From assembly GCA_963730535.1 (NCBI GenBank), contig CAVSRU010000018.1, positions 186,001 to 250,000 on the forward strand: DNA of 64,000 nucleotides, written 5' to 3'. The stretch is from DASSUW01 sp963730535. Its GTDB lineage: Bacteria; Actinomycetota; Thermoleophilia; Solirubrobacterales; Solirubrobacteraceae. The notes below the pieces were generated by a model. It ran no database searches. It was not told where the DNA came from and saw only the letters and a program-made list of their open reading frames with translations. The position numbers and the translations under genes were made by a program. Below, in pieces: positions 11,150-19,955 of the stretch (position 1 is its first letter; every line of letters begins with the position of its first letter).

Positions 11150-12187
11150 TTGTCCGCCTCATCACTCGTTCGTCGCGTCGCCCCACCCGCGGGCGCCGTG
11201 GCGCTGCTACTGGCGTTCGCCCCTGCCGCCTCCGCCGCGCGGGTTGATCTCGCGGGCGGCGACACGAACGTCCGCCTCGACCGCGGGACGCTGCGCGCCG
11301 CGGGAGGCGCCGGCATCGCGCTCGCCCCCACCGGCGCCGCCGAGGCCACCGGCCGGCGCGTGCGCTTCCCGATCACCGGCGGCCGGCTCGACCCGGCGAC
11401 GGGCGCCGGGCGCGTGGACCACCGCGGCGGCCTGCGCTTCTCGCGCAACGGCCGCAGCGTGAAGCTGACGCGCTTCCGGATCCAGGGTCGCTACCTGTCG
11501 GCGCTCGCCGGCGGGGACCGCGTCCGGATCCTGCGCCTGCGGGCCGGCGACGCGCGCGTGCGCCGCACGGCGACCACGACGACCGTCTCCGGCGTCCGGC
11601 TCGAGCTGACCCGCACGGCCGCGCGAGCGCTCAACGCCGCGCTCGGCACCCACCTGTTCGCGCGCGGCATCGTGCTCGGCACGGCGCGCGTGCACGCCCA
11701 GCTCGGCGAGCTGTTCATCCAGGACGGCTCGACGTCGCTCGCGGTCGATCCCGGCGCGGCCTCGGCGCTGGCCTCGCAGGGCATCGTCCCGGGGCTGATC
11801 GCGCCCGCCTCCGCGAACTCCGACGGCTCGCTCGCGTTCCCGATCACCCGCGGGCGGGTCGACGCCGCGACGTTCGCCGGCCTGATCCGGCACTCGGGCG
11901 GACTGTCGCTCACAAAGGGGTCGACGCGCGTGGAGCTCACGCGGTTCGACATCGGGATCGACGGATCGCCGCGGCTGACCGCGCTGGTCGGCGGCTCGCG
12001 GGTACCGATCCTGAACCTCGACCTGTCGGGCCTGACGCAGGCGGTCGACGGGCTCGACGTGACGCTCGGGAACGTGCGGGCGACGCTGACCGCCCAGGCG
12101 GCGGCCGCGCTCAACCAGGCCTTCGGCACCACGGCCTTCTCGGAGGGTCTCCTGCTCGGCGTCGCGACGGTGCGCGCCGAGCTCTAA
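11150..12187 (+). CDS. Secreted HtaA-domain protein with two repeats
   Basis: The 345-residue product starts with a TTG at 11150, placed 8 nt after a GGAGG (11137-11141). It has a signal peptide of about 30 residues ending ...APAASA. Two tandem domains of about 150 residues follow. Each contains a FPIT(G/R)GR(L/V)D segment, then (H/R)xGGL and VxLTRF strands, and an ALNxAxGTxxFxxGxxLG helix. This matches the HtaA family, whose corynebacterial founders bind heme at the cell surface. Heme binding here is not shown: no conserved Tyr/His set could be checked, so the role is inference. Confidence 0.8.
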   Translation: MSASSLVRRVAPPAGAVALLLAFAPAASAARVDLAGGDTNVRLDRGTLRAAGGAGIALAPTGAAEATGRRVRFPITGGRLDPATGAGRVDHRGGLRFSRNGRSVKLTRFRIQGRYLSALAGGDRVRILRLRAGDARVRRTATTTTVSGVRLELTRTAARALNAALGTHLFARGIVLGTARVHAQLGELFIQDGSTSLAVDPGAASALASQGIVPGLIAPASANSDGSLAFPITRGRVDAATFAGLIRHSGGLSLTKGSTRVELTRFDIGIDGSPRLTALVGGSRVPILNLDLSGLTQAVDGLDVTLGNVRATLTAQAAAALNQAFGTTAFSEGLLLGVATVRAEL

Positions 12188-12201
12188 GAAGTTCCCACCC
12201 A

Positions 12202-12217
12202 CCCCCGGCCGCGGGGG
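12202..12217 (+). terminator. GC hairpin after HtaA-domain gene
   Basis: A perfect 6-bp stem (CCCCCG / CGGGGG) with a GCCG loop lies 14 nt after the stop codon at 12187. No T-tract follows, so it could be an intrinsic terminator of the U-less type often proposed in high-G+C genomes, or only a stem in the short leader of uppP. Confidence 0.4.
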
Positions 12218-12240
12218 GCTTCGCTAGCCTCCCGCGGCCG

Positions 12241-13065
12241 TTGAGCCTCCTGCAGTCCATCGTCCTCGGCATCGTCCAGGGCCTCACCGAGTTCCTGCCG
12301 ATCTCCTCGAGCGCCCACCAGCGCATCGTCCCCGCGCTGCTGGGCTGGGACGACCCCGGCGCCGCCTTCACGGCGGTGACGCAGCTCGGGACCGAGGCGG
12401 CGGTGCTGATCTTCTTCCGCCACGAGATCTGGGCGATCGCGACGACGTGGCTGCGCTCCCTGCGCGATCCTCGGCTGCGGGCGACGACCGAGGCCCGGAT
12501 GGGCTGGTACCTGATCGTGGCCACGATCCCGATCGCCATCCTCGGCTTGGCGTTCGAGCACCAGATCGAGAACGGCGCGCGCAACCTGTGGCTGATCGGG
12601 ACCACGCTGATCGTCTTCGCGCTCGTGCTCGGCTACGCCGACCGCCACGGCCGCCACGAGCGCACGATCGAGCAGCTCTCGACGCGCGACGGCGTGCTGA
12701 TCGGGCTCGCCCAGTCGCTGGCGCTGATCCCCGGCGTGTCGCGCTCGGGGGCGACGATGAGCGCCGGGCTGCTGCTCGGCCTCCAGCGGCCGGCGGCGGC
12801 CAAGTTCGGCTTCCTGCTCGCGATCCCCGCCGTCGTCGCGAGCGGCGTGTTCGAGCTGAAGGGGATCATCTCGGGCGAGGAGGGCGGCGACGAGCCGATC
12901 GCGTACGTGCTGATCGCGACGGCGATCGCCTTCGTCATCGGCTACGCGGCGATCGCGTGGTTCCTGCGCTACCTGGCGCACCACTCCGTGCGCTTGTTCG
13001 TCGTCTACCGGCTGGTGCTCGGCAGCCTCGTCCTCGCGCTCGTGGCGGCGGGCGCCATAAGCTGA
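12241..13065 (+). CDS. uppP: Undecaprenyl-diphosphatase
   Basis: UppP (BacA) is an integral membrane enzyme that recycles undecaprenyl diphosphate to the monophosphate carrier for peptidoglycan synthesis and confers low-level bacitracin tolerance. The 274-residue product has both signature loops: GLTEFLPISSSAH close to the N-terminus (catalytic Glu and Ser) and PGVSRSGAT in the second half (catalytic Arg). About eight hydrophobic segments are visible. TTG at 12241 is the only start that keeps the full first helix LLQSIVLGIVQGLTEF. The next gene begins 6 nt after its stop. Confidence 0.96.
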   Translation: MSLLQSIVLGIVQGLTEFLPISSSAHQRIVPALLGWDDPGAAFTAVTQLGTEAAVLIFFRHEIWAIATTWLRSLRDPRLRATTEARMGWYLIVATIPIAILGLAFEHQIENGARNLWLIGTTLIVFALVLGYADRHGRHERTIEQLSTRDGVLIGLAQSLALIPGVSRSGATMSAGLLLGLQRPAAAKFGFLLAIPAVVASGVFELKGIISGEEGGDEPIAYVLIATAIAFVIGYAAIAWFLRYLAHHSVRLFVVYRLVLGSLVLALVAAGAIS

Positions 13066-13071
13066 TCGGCC

Positions 13072-13644
13072 ATGGCCAAGGTCTTCGACGAGATCGGCGA
13101 CGGGCTGCGGGAGTTCATCGAGGCCCAGCCGGTGTTCTTCGTGGCCACCGCGCCGAGCGGCAGCGGCGGCCACGTGAACGTCTCGCCCAAGGGCGGCCAC
13201 GGGCTGTTCCGCGTCACCGGCCCGCTCGGCTTCGCGTACGTCGACCTGATCGGCAGCGGCGTCGAGACGATCGCCCACCTGCGCGACAACGGCCGCATCA
13301 CGGTCATGTTCGCCGCCTTCGAGGGGCCGCCGAAGATCGTGCGGCTGCACGGCACGGGCCGCGTCGTCGAGGCCGACGAGGAGCGCCTCGCCGACTTCGA
13401 CGTCTCGGATGCCCAGCGGACCGCGGTGCGCTCGGTGATCGAGGTCGACGTGGAGCGCGTGTCCGACTCCTGCGGCTTCGTCGTCCCGCGGATGGACTAC
13501 GTCGGCGAGCGCGACCAGCTCTACCGCTTCGCCGACAACCGGGTCCGCACGCAGGGACCGGACGCCATGCGCGACTACGTGGCCGCCAAGAACGGCCACA
13601 GCCTCGACGGGCTGCCGGGGCTCGTCAGCGACGAACGCCGCTGA
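13072..13644 (+). CDS. Pyridoxamine 5'-phosphate oxidase-fold protein
   Basis: The 190-residue protein has the split-barrel flavin-binding fold of the PPOX family: FFVATAPSGSGGHVNVSPKGG (given here as its halves FFVATAP and VNVSPKGG), DLIGSGVETIAHLRDNG and VRLHGTGRVVE. It resembles the actinobacterial F420/FMN-dependent oxidoreductase-like group rather than PdxH, so the cofactor is likely FMN or F420 and the substrate is unknown. It is cytoplasmic. Its 3' end overlaps the convergent methyltransferase gene by 20 nt. Confidence 0.85.
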   Translation: MAKVFDEIGDGLREFIEAQPVFFVATAPSGSGGHVNVSPKGGHGLFRVTGPLGFAYVDLIGSGVETIAHLRDNGRITVMFAAFEGPPKIVRLHGTGRVVEADEERLADFDVSDAQRTAVRSVIEVDVERVSDSCGFVVPRMDYVGERDQLYRFADNRVRTQGPDAMRDYVAAKNGHSLDGLPGLVSDERR

Positions 13645-14416
13645 CGAGCAGGTACTCGCGCACGTGCGCGACCTCGCCGTTGGTGCGGAAGTTGGACTCG
13701 AAGAAGTCCACCCAGGCGTCGTGAAGCTCCTGGCGCCGGTCGGCGGGCAGCGCCTCGGCCAGCGTCTTCGTCGGCCCGTAGCTGTTGGAGAAAAGCTCCC
13801 AGAACGCCTCGCCGGACGGCAGCCGCGCGATCGAGACCTGCTCGGCGATGTCGAGCTCGAAGGCGTCGCCGAGCAGCTCCTTCACGCGCGCCTCGTCGCC
13901 CCAGGCGAACGGGCTGCTCGGAGGCGGGGCGGGCTGGAACGGCGCCATCATCTTGAACATCCGGCCGAGGCCGCCGGTCGGCGTCCAGCTCGCGAGGGAG
14001 ATCCGGCCGCCCGGGCGGGTCACGCGCGCGAGCTCGCGGGCGGCGGCCTCGTGGTCGGGCGCGAACATGATCCCGAGCGTCGAGGAGACGGCGTCGAAGC
14101 TCGCGTCGTCGAGATCGAGCGCCTCGGTGTCGCCGACGCGGTAGTCGATGTCGAGGCCCAGCTCGGCGGCCCGCTGCGAGGCGGTCTCGATCAGCGCCGG
14201 CGACAGGTCGACGCCGGTGACGTCGGCGCCGCGGGCGGCGGCGAGCTCGGCGACGGCGCCCGTGCCGCACGCGAGGTCGAGCCACCTGAGGCCGGGCTGC
14301 GGGGCGAGCTGCTCGATCACCCGTTCGTGGATGTCGGTCAGCGTCTCGGTGATCCGCTGGTAGGGCCCGTTGCCCCACATCACGCTCTGACGCTGCTTCA
14401 GCTCCTCGTAGGCCAT
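13625..14416 (-). CDS. Class I SAM-dependent methyltransferase
   Basis: The 263-residue product has a Rossmann methyltransferase core: motif I LDLACGTGAVAELAA, the acidic end of strand 2 VTGVDLSPA, a motif II-like DASFDAVSS and motif III ELARVTRPGGRISLASW. The C-terminal half carries EAFWELFSNSYGPTKTLAEAL, typical of small-molecule methyltransferases annotated near UbiE. The substrate is unknown. It begins 35 nt from the end of the LAL regulator gene, on the same strand, and could be in its transcript. Confidence 0.88.
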   Translation of the reverse strand: MAYEELKQRQSVMWGNGPYQRITETLTDIHERVIEQLAPQPGLRWLDLACGTGAVAELAAARGADVTGVDLSPALIETASQRAAELGLDIDYRVGDTEALDLDDASFDAVSSTLGIMFAPDHEAAARELARVTRPGGRISLASWTPTGGLGRMFKMMAPFQPAPPPSSPFAWGDEARVKELLGDAFELDIAEQVSIARLPSGEAFWELFSNSYGPTKTLAEALPADRRQELHDAWVDFFESNFRTNGEVAHVREYLLVSGVRR

Positions 14417-14451
14417 GCGGCTTCCTTTCGATCTCGGGTCGTGGAGCGAGG

Positions 14452-17370
14452 CTACGCGGGAGCCCGCCGGCGAGCATCAGCGGAGTTGCCGTGTTTTTCG
14501 TCCGGACTGCCGGGTTGCGGCCCGAGCAGGCCCAGCTCGCTCGCCCGCCGGGCCGCGTCGGCGCGCGAGCGGCAGTCGAGCTTGCGCAGGAGGTTGCGGA
14601 CGTGCATGTCGACCGTGCGCGTGCTCACGAACAGCTCGCCGGCGATCTCCCGGTTCGTGCGGCCCACGGCCAGCAGTCGCACGACGTCGAGCTCCCGGCG
14701 GGTCAGGCCTTCGCTCGAGAGCTGCTCGGCCTGCCGGCGGCTGAGGCGGCGGTCGGCCTGCTCGCCGAGCTCGGCCAGGCTCGCGGCGATGCGGCGGACG
14801 GACGGCTGGGCCTTGAGCCGACGAGCGGTGCGGTAGGCACTGACGAGCCGCTCCACCGCCTCCTCGCGGCGGCCGGCGGCGACCAGCGCGGCGGCGGCAC
14901 GGCGCTCGGACTCGAGCCGCTCGAACGGCGCGCCGACCCCCTGCAGGAGCTCGACCGCTCGCTCGAACTGCGTCGCCGCCTGGTCGGCGTCGCCGTCGAG
15001 GAGCGCGGTCTCGCCGAGCGCGTGAGCGAGCGCTGAGACCGCCTCGGGCTGCCCGGCGTCGGCGGCGATCTGCGCGAGCGCCGCGGCGCACGCGCGCGCG
15101 GCGGTGGCGTCCTGGCGCTCGGCGAAGAACGTGGCCGCCCACCGCAGCGGCGAGATCGCGTAGTGGCGCTCCTCCGTCTGCTGCCAGCGCTCGAGGATCT
15201 GGTGGCAGCGGTCGCTCGCCGCGTCATGCGCCCCCTCCGCGTGATCGGCGAGCGCGAGCCCCCAGGCGGACAACAGCTCGGCGGCCATCAGCTCGATGCT
15301 CCGGGCCACCGAGGCCGACTCGAGCAGCAGCGCGCGGCCCTGGCGAGGCTCGCCGCGCAGGGCGAGGATCGAGCCGAGCGTGACGCCGGCGGCGGCGCGG
15401 GCGTGCGTCGTGGCCTCGGGCGACGTGACGACGTCACGGCAGACGCGCGCGGCGCGGTCCCACTCGCCGGCCTGCCGGAGGACGACGGCGAGGCAGGCGA
15501 GGCACAGCTGCGCGGTCGGCTCGAGGCCGCTCGCCGTGCAGAACGCGAACGCGTCGTCGTACGTCGCGCGGGCGCCCGCGTAGTCGCCGGCGTGCTCGAG
15601 CGAGTCGGCGAGCCGCTGGTAGATCTCGGCGGCGGCGGCGGTGAGGTTGCTCTCAAGCGAGGTGGTGAGCGCCGAGCGGACCAGCTCGAGCCCGTGCGTT
15701 CCCTCGCCGGTACGTGCCCGCACGTTGCCCTCGAGGCCGCGCAGGCGGACCTCGAGATCGACCCGGCCCGCGGCCTGCGCGTCGGCGCGGGCGAGCTCGA
15801 TCACGCGCAGCGCGGCGCGGAAGCTCGCGGCCGAGCGCAGGTGGCTGGCGGCGGCGAGCCGCTCGGCGGCGGCTTCGCCGCGCTCGTCCGCCGCGGCGAA
15901 GGCGACGGCCGCCTCCTCGCGGGTCATCAGCGCCTCGTCCCAGCGGCCCTGGACCTCGAGCGCGCCGGCCAGCCGGCGCGACGCCTCGGCGACGGCACGC
16001 GGATCGCCCTCGCGACGGCGTCCCTCGACGACCTCGCGCCACGTGCGGACGGCCTCGCCGGGGTCGGCGGCCAGCTCGGCGCAGCGGGCGAGCTGCTCGA
16101 GCGCGTCGAGCCGGCCGCTCTCGTCCTCGCCGTCCGGCCACAGCTCGAGCGCCCGCCGGGCCGCCCTCGCCCCGTCGTGGTAGGCGTGAACCGCGCGAGC
16201 GGCGTCGGACGCCGCCAGCAAGCAGCGCCGCGCCTGCTCCGGCTCACCGGCCTGCGACCAGTGCTCGGCGAGGATGCCCGGGGGCGTCGCCGTGGTTTCG
16301 AGCCGCTGCGCGACCCGCCGGTGCAGCGCGCGCCGCTCCAGCCACGGGATCTCCCCGTAGAACGCGTCGCGCACGAGCGCGTGGCGGAACGCCATCTGGC
16401 CGGGCGGGCCGTCGACGAGGATCCCTCGGCGCACCGCCTCGTCGGGCCACTCCGTCAGGTTCGCGATCGCCATCACCGACTCGACGTCGAAGGTCTGGCC
16501 GGCCACGGACGCGACCGCGATCGCCGCACGGCCGGGGCTCGACAGCCCCGCCGCCCGCAGCAGCACCGCGTCGCGGACGCTCTCCGGCAGCGGCAGGTCG
16601 GCGCCGTCGAGCAGCTCGAGGCCGGCGGAGGCCTCCTGAAGGCGCTCGCTCGCGGCGAGCGCCAGCCCCAACTCGGTCACGAAGAAGGGGACGCCGTCCG
16701 TGCGATCGACGATCGCGTCCTGAAGCGACGGTGCCGCGGGGGCGCCGAGCACGCGCTCGAGCAGCGCCGCCGTGGACTGCCGGTCGAGCGGCTCCACCGC
16801 GATCTCGTGCAGCCGGCCGTCGCGCCGCAGCTCCGTGCGCAGCCGCCGGATCGGGTGCCCGCGGGCGACGTCGTCGCTCCGGTAGGCGGCGACCAGCAGC
16901 ACCGGCTCGCCGTCGAGCGAGCGCGCGAGGGCCGGCAGCAACTCCAGCGTCGCGTCGTCGGCCCACTGGAGGTCGTCCAGGAAGATCGCGAGCGGCTGTC
17001 GCGCGGCGGCGATCGCCAGCACCGACCGGATCGCCTCGAACAAGGTCGCCCGGTCCGCAGCCGGAGCAGGCTCGCCGAGCTCGGGCAGCAGCATCGCGAG
17101 ATGGGCCCGCAGCGGAGCCTCGCCCGCCACGCCCGACTGCCGGAGCACGTCGACGACCGGCGCATACGCCGTCCCACCCTCCTGCACGCCGAAGCCCTCG
17201 AGCCGCTCCAGCCCTGAATCGGCGAGCACTGCGCGCGCCAGCGTGGTCTTCCCCACCCCCGCCTCCCCGGCGAGCAGCACGATGGAGCCCTGCCCGTCAC
17301 GAGCCTGCGCCGCCAGCGCCCCGAGCGCGGCACACTCCGCCTCACGGCCGATCAGCACGTCCTCTACCAC
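14452..17370 (-). CDS. Large ATP-binding LuxR-family (LAL) regulator
   Basis: The 972-residue protein has an N-terminal AAA/STAND ATPase (Walker A GEAGVGKTT at residues 35-43; Walker B-like LAIFLDDLQWAD), a long central region of TPR-like helical repeats, and a C-terminal LuxR helix-turn-helix (LTRRELDVVRLLAVGRTNRE, VSTRTVDMHVRNLLRKL). LAL proteins act as ATP-dependent transcription activators that sense small molecules, as MalT does. Its target is unknown. The neighbouring methyltransferase downstream and the divergent truncated LysR gene 49 nt away are possible but unproven targets. Confidence 0.93.
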   Translation of the reverse strand: MVEDVLIGREAECAALGALAAQARDGQGSIVLLAGEAGVGKTTLARAVLADSGLERLEGFGVQEGGTAYAPVVDVLRQSGVAGEAPLRAHLAMLLPELGEPAPAADRATLFEAIRSVLAIAAARQPLAIFLDDLQWADDATLELLPALARSLDGEPVLLVAAYRSDDVARGHPIRRLRTELRRDGRLHEIAVEPLDRQSTAALLERVLGAPAAPSLQDAIVDRTDGVPFFVTELGLALAASERLQEASAGLELLDGADLPLPESVRDAVLLRAAGLSSPGRAAIAVASVAGQTFDVESVMAIANLTEWPDEAVRRGILVDGPPGQMAFRHALVRDAFYGEIPWLERRALHRRVAQRLETTATPPGILAEHWSQAGEPEQARRCLLAASDAARAVHAYHDGARAARRALELWPDGEDESGRLDALEQLARCAELAADPGEAVRTWREVVEGRRREGDPRAVAEASRRLAGALEVQGRWDEALMTREEAAVAFAAADERGEAAAERLAAASHLRSAASFRAALRVIELARADAQAAGRVDLEVRLRGLEGNVRARTGEGTHGLELVRSALTTSLESNLTAAAAEIYQRLADSLEHAGDYAGARATYDDAFAFCTASGLEPTAQLCLACLAVVLRQAGEWDRAARVCRDVVTSPEATTHARAAAGVTLGSILALRGEPRQGRALLLESASVARSIELMAAELLSAWGLALADHAEGAHDAASDRCHQILERWQQTEERHYAISPLRWAATFFAERQDATAARACAAALAQIAADAGQPEAVSALAHALGETALLDGDADQAATQFERAVELLQGVGAPFERLESERRAAAALVAAGRREEAVERLVSAYRTARRLKAQPSVRRIAASLAELGEQADRRLSRRQAEQLSSEGLTRRELDVVRLLAVGRTNREIAGELFVSTRTVDMHVRNLLRKLDCRSRADAARRASELGLLGPQPGSPDEKHGNSADARRRAPA

Positions 17371-17419
17371 GCGCCAACCCTACGCGAGGCCGGCAAACAC
17401 TGGGCGCATCGTTCGGCGC

Positions 17420-17884
17420 ATGGAGCTGAGGCTGCTCCGGTATTTCGTGGCGGTCGCCGAGGAGCTTCACTTCGGCCGTGCGGCAGAGCGGCTGCACATC
17501 GCCGCGCCGTCGCTGTCGCAGCAGATCAAGTCGCTCGAGGCCAGCGTCGGCACGCCGCTGTTCGTCCGCGATCGCCGCCATGTCGAGCTGACGGCGGCCG
17601 GGAGAATGCTGCTACCCGACGCGCGCGAGATCCTCGAGCTCAGCGCGAGCGCGCGGCGCCGGCTGGCGGGAGCGACCGGTGCGTTACGGATCGGCTACGT
17701 CAGCTGGCTTCCCGATGTGCTTCCCGATTCGGCGGCCTTGCATATCCGCGTCGACGAATGGGTCATGCCCAGCCACGTTCAGATCGGGCGCGTCCTCGAC
17801 GGAGGGCTCGACGCCGCCGTGGCGGCCTCGGCGAGGGCTGCCAGGAGGGCGGCGGTGGCGGGCGGGTCGGGCGGCTCGCCGTAG
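17420..17884 (+). pseudogene. Truncated LysR-type regulator
   Basis: The ORF starts with a typical LysR N-terminus: MELRLLRYFVAVAEELHFG, the HTH segment RAAERLHIAAPSLSQQIKSL and the start of the effector domain (GALRIGYVSWLP). LysR similarity stops near residue 135 (about base 17822), half the normal 300-residue length. The last 20 residues are read from the antisense of the neighbouring LysR gene and are low-complexity Ala/Gly/Ser. The effector-binding half and the natural stop are missing, so it is probably non-functional or yields only a DNA-binding fragment. Confidence 0.8.
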
Positions 17885-18681
17885 GTCGCGGCGTAGATGT
17901 GCCGCTTCGAGCCGGGCAGCTCGGTCGCGACGACGCCGTCGATGCGGTGGGCGCGCAGGGCCAGACCGGTCTGGGTCGCCACCCCGAGCCCGGCGGCCAC
18001 CCACGCCTGCATCACGACCATGTCATCGGAGACGTAGCCGATCCGCGGATCGAACCCGGCGTCGGCGCACAGGGACAGGAGGTGGCTACGGCATCGCTCG
18101 CAGCCGGCGATCCACGTTGCGTCGCTCAGCGCGGCGAGCCCGCCGCCCTCGCGACGTGAGGAGAGTAGGTAGACCGGATCGTCGAGCAGGTGATGAAGAC
18201 GGACCCCCAGCGGCTCGGGCTCGGTCTCGTCGTAGCGGAAGATGATCGCGACCTCGATTTTGCCGGCACGCAGCAGCTCGAGCGCGTCGAGCGGATGCGT
18301 GTCGATCAGGCTGATCTCCAGGCCAGGATGCCTGCCCGCCAGCGTCGCCAGCGCCGCCGGCACGAGCGATCCGCTCGCCGAGGCGAAGCCGGCGAGCCGC
18401 ACACGCCCGGCGGTCAGCCCCACGTGGGCGGACAGCTCCGCGCCGGCGGCATCGATGCGCCCGATGATCTCGGCGGCGCGGTCGGCAAGCAGCTGCCCGG
18501 CGGGGGTGAGCCGGATCCCGCGGCCGACGCGCTGCAGCAGCTGCGCGCCGGTCTCGGCCTCGAGCCGGGCGAGGTGGTGGGTGACCGACGGCTGCGAGTA
18601 GTGCAGGTCCTTCGCCGCCGCGGTGACCGAGCCGTGGCGGGCGACGGCGTCGATGACGCGGAGCCGGTTGACGTCGAGCAT
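17779..18681 (-). CDS. LysR-family transcriptional regulator
   Basis: The 300-residue protein is of full LysR length: HTH VTAAAKDLHYSQPSVTHHLA in the first 45 residues, a linker helix, and a periplasmic-binding-like effector domain with GRVRLAGFASA, a Cys-bearing segment WIAGCERCRSHLL and VAAGLGVATQTGLAL. The last about ten residues (SSPPSRTRPI) read across the junction into the truncated LysR gene, so the original C-terminus is probably lost. It is transcribed away from the cupin gene at 18757, its most likely target, with 75 nt between the two starts. Confidence 0.9.
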   Translation of the reverse strand: MLDVNRLRVIDAVARHGSVTAAAKDLHYSQPSVTHHLARLEAETGAQLLQRVGRGIRLTPAGQLLADRAAEIIGRIDAAGAELSAHVGLTAGRVRLAGFASASGSLVPAALATLAGRHPGLEISLIDTHPLDALELLRAGKIEVAIIFRYDETEPEPLGVRLHHLLDDPVYLLSSRREGGGLAALSDATWIAGCERCRSHLLSLCADAGFDPRIGYVSDDMVVMQAWVAAGLGVATQTGLALRAHRIDGVVATELPGSKRHIYAATYGEPPDPPATAALLAALAEAATAASSPPSRTRPI

Positions 18682-18700
18682 TCATCAACTCTATCTATGA
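18682..18700. promoter_or_regulatory. Candidate LysR box
   Basis: TCAT-N11-ATGA is an inverted repeat with the T-N11-A spacing of LysR-type binding sites. It sits immediately upstream of the LysR start codon in the gap shared with the divergent cupin gene. The position suits autoregulation and control of the neighbour. Short arms make chance occurrence possible. Confidence 0.35.
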
Positions 18701-18756
18701 GTCAGTACGAAACTTGGCATTGGAAATATGGGACGGCCTCCCGCAAGCTGCAAGGC

Positions 18757-19272
18757 ATGACCGCGACCCAGATCCGCCTCGCCGACCGGCTGAGCTCACT
18801 CGTCGCCGGTATCCGCACCGCCGTGGAAAGCCACGCCGACTGGACCGAGACGGCGCAGCTCGTCGCCGAGCAGCTGCGCCGGCATCTGCCCACCCCGGAT
18901 GACGTCCTGACCGCCGAGCAGCAGCTCGGCTCACCCGACGACTACGTCGGCCACAACGTGCACGTCGAGCCCGACGGTTCGTTCTCGATCGTTGCGCTGG
19001 TCTGGCGGCCCGGCCAGATCACGCGCATCCACGACCACGTCACCTGGTGCACGTTCGTCGTCATCCAGGGCGTCGAACACGAGGAGCTGTTCGACGCCGA
19101 CCTGAACCTGGTCGGCGAAAGTGACAACCACGTCGGCGACGTCAGCGGCTTCGCGCCGCCCGGCGACATCCACCGCGTGCACAACACCGGCGACGAGACC
19201 GCGATCTCGATCCACGTCTACGGCACGGACGTCACGCGCGTAGGCTCCAGCGCCCGCCGCTACTACGACTGA
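18757..19272 (+). CDS. Cysteine-dioxygenase-like cupin
   Basis: The 171-residue protein is a cupin of the cysteine dioxygenase type I superfamily. Motif 1 is ITRIHDHVTWCTFVVIQGVEHEELF, seen here as the HDH metal pair and following Glu, and motif 2 is PPGDIHRVHNTGDETAISIHVYG with the third His. Such enzymes use Fe(II) and oxygen to oxidise thiols such as cysteine or 3-mercaptopropionate. ATG 18757 follows a weak AAGG; an in-frame ATG at 18697 would add 20 residues that do not look like the family. It is divergent from the intact LysR gene. Confidence 0.82.
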   Translation: MTATQIRLADRLSSLVAGIRTAVESHADWTETAQLVAEQLRRHLPTPDDVLTAEQQLGSPDDYVGHNVHVEPDGSFSIVALVWRPGQITRIHDHVTWCTFVVIQGVEHEELFDADLNLVGESDNHVGDVSGFAPPGDIHRVHNTGDETAISIHVYGTDVTRVGSSARRYYD

Positions 19273-19302
19273 CCTCCCCTGATCGCCCAAGGAGCAGCAG
19301 CC

Positions 19303-19935
19303 ATGTCACTCGCCCGCGTCCAGTTCTTCTCCGTCTCGCTCGACGGCTTCGGCACCGGTGACGTGCAGAGCCTGGAGGCGCCGTTCGGCCACGCCGGCGA
19401 GCGGCTGCACGAGTGGATGTTCGCCACGCGGTCGTGGAAGCCCGGCGGCAGCGGCGGCGTCGATGACGCCTTCGTGCGGCTGCACGATCACGGGGTCGGC
19501 GCCGAGATCATGGGCGCCAACAAGTTCGGCCCTCCCGGCTGGCACGAGGACCCCGAGTGGAAGGGCTGGTGGGGTCCCAACCCGCCGTTCCACACACCGG
19601 TCTTCGTCCTCACCCATCACACGCGCCCGTCGATCGAGATGGAGGGCGGCACGACGTTCCACTTCCTCGAGACGTCGCCTGCCGAGGCGCTCGCGACGGC
19701 CCGCGAGGCCGCGGACGGACAGGACGTACGCATCGGCGGAGGTGCCACGGTCATCCGCGACTTCCTCGCTGCCGGGCTCATCGACCACGCGCACATCGTG
19801 GTGGCTCCGATCCTGCTCGGCCGGGGCGTGCGGCTCTGGGACGGACTGGAGGGCCTCGAGAAGGACTACGAGGTCGAGGCCACGTCCTCGCCCATCGGAG
19901 TCACGCATGTGACGTTCACCCGTGCGGGTGTCTGA
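19303..19935 (+). CDS. Dihydrofolate-reductase/RibD-fold oxidoreductase
   Basis: The 210-residue protein has the DHFR-like reductase fold of the RibD C-terminal family: MSLARVQFFSVSLDGF, GAEIMGANKFGPPG, TPVFVLTHH, VRIGGGATVIRDFLAAGLID and HIVVAPILLGRGVRLWDGL. These proteins bind NADPH; the substrate is unknown and it is unlikely to be the house-keeping DHFR because folate residues are absent. An AAGGAG lies 10 nt before the ATG. It follows the cupin gene by 30 nt on the same strand. Confidence 0.9.
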   Translation: MSLARVQFFSVSLDGFGTGDVQSLEAPFGHAGERLHEWMFATRSWKPGGSGGVDDAFVRLHDHGVGAEIMGANKFGPPGWHEDPEWKGWWGPNPPFHTPVFVLTHHTRPSIEMEGGTTFHFLETSPAEALATAREAADGQDVRIGGGATVIRDFLAAGLIDHAHIVVAPILLGRGVRLWDGLEGLEKDYEVEATSSPIGVTHVTFTRAGV

Positions 19936-19955
19936 ACCGCCTGGATCGAGAACCC

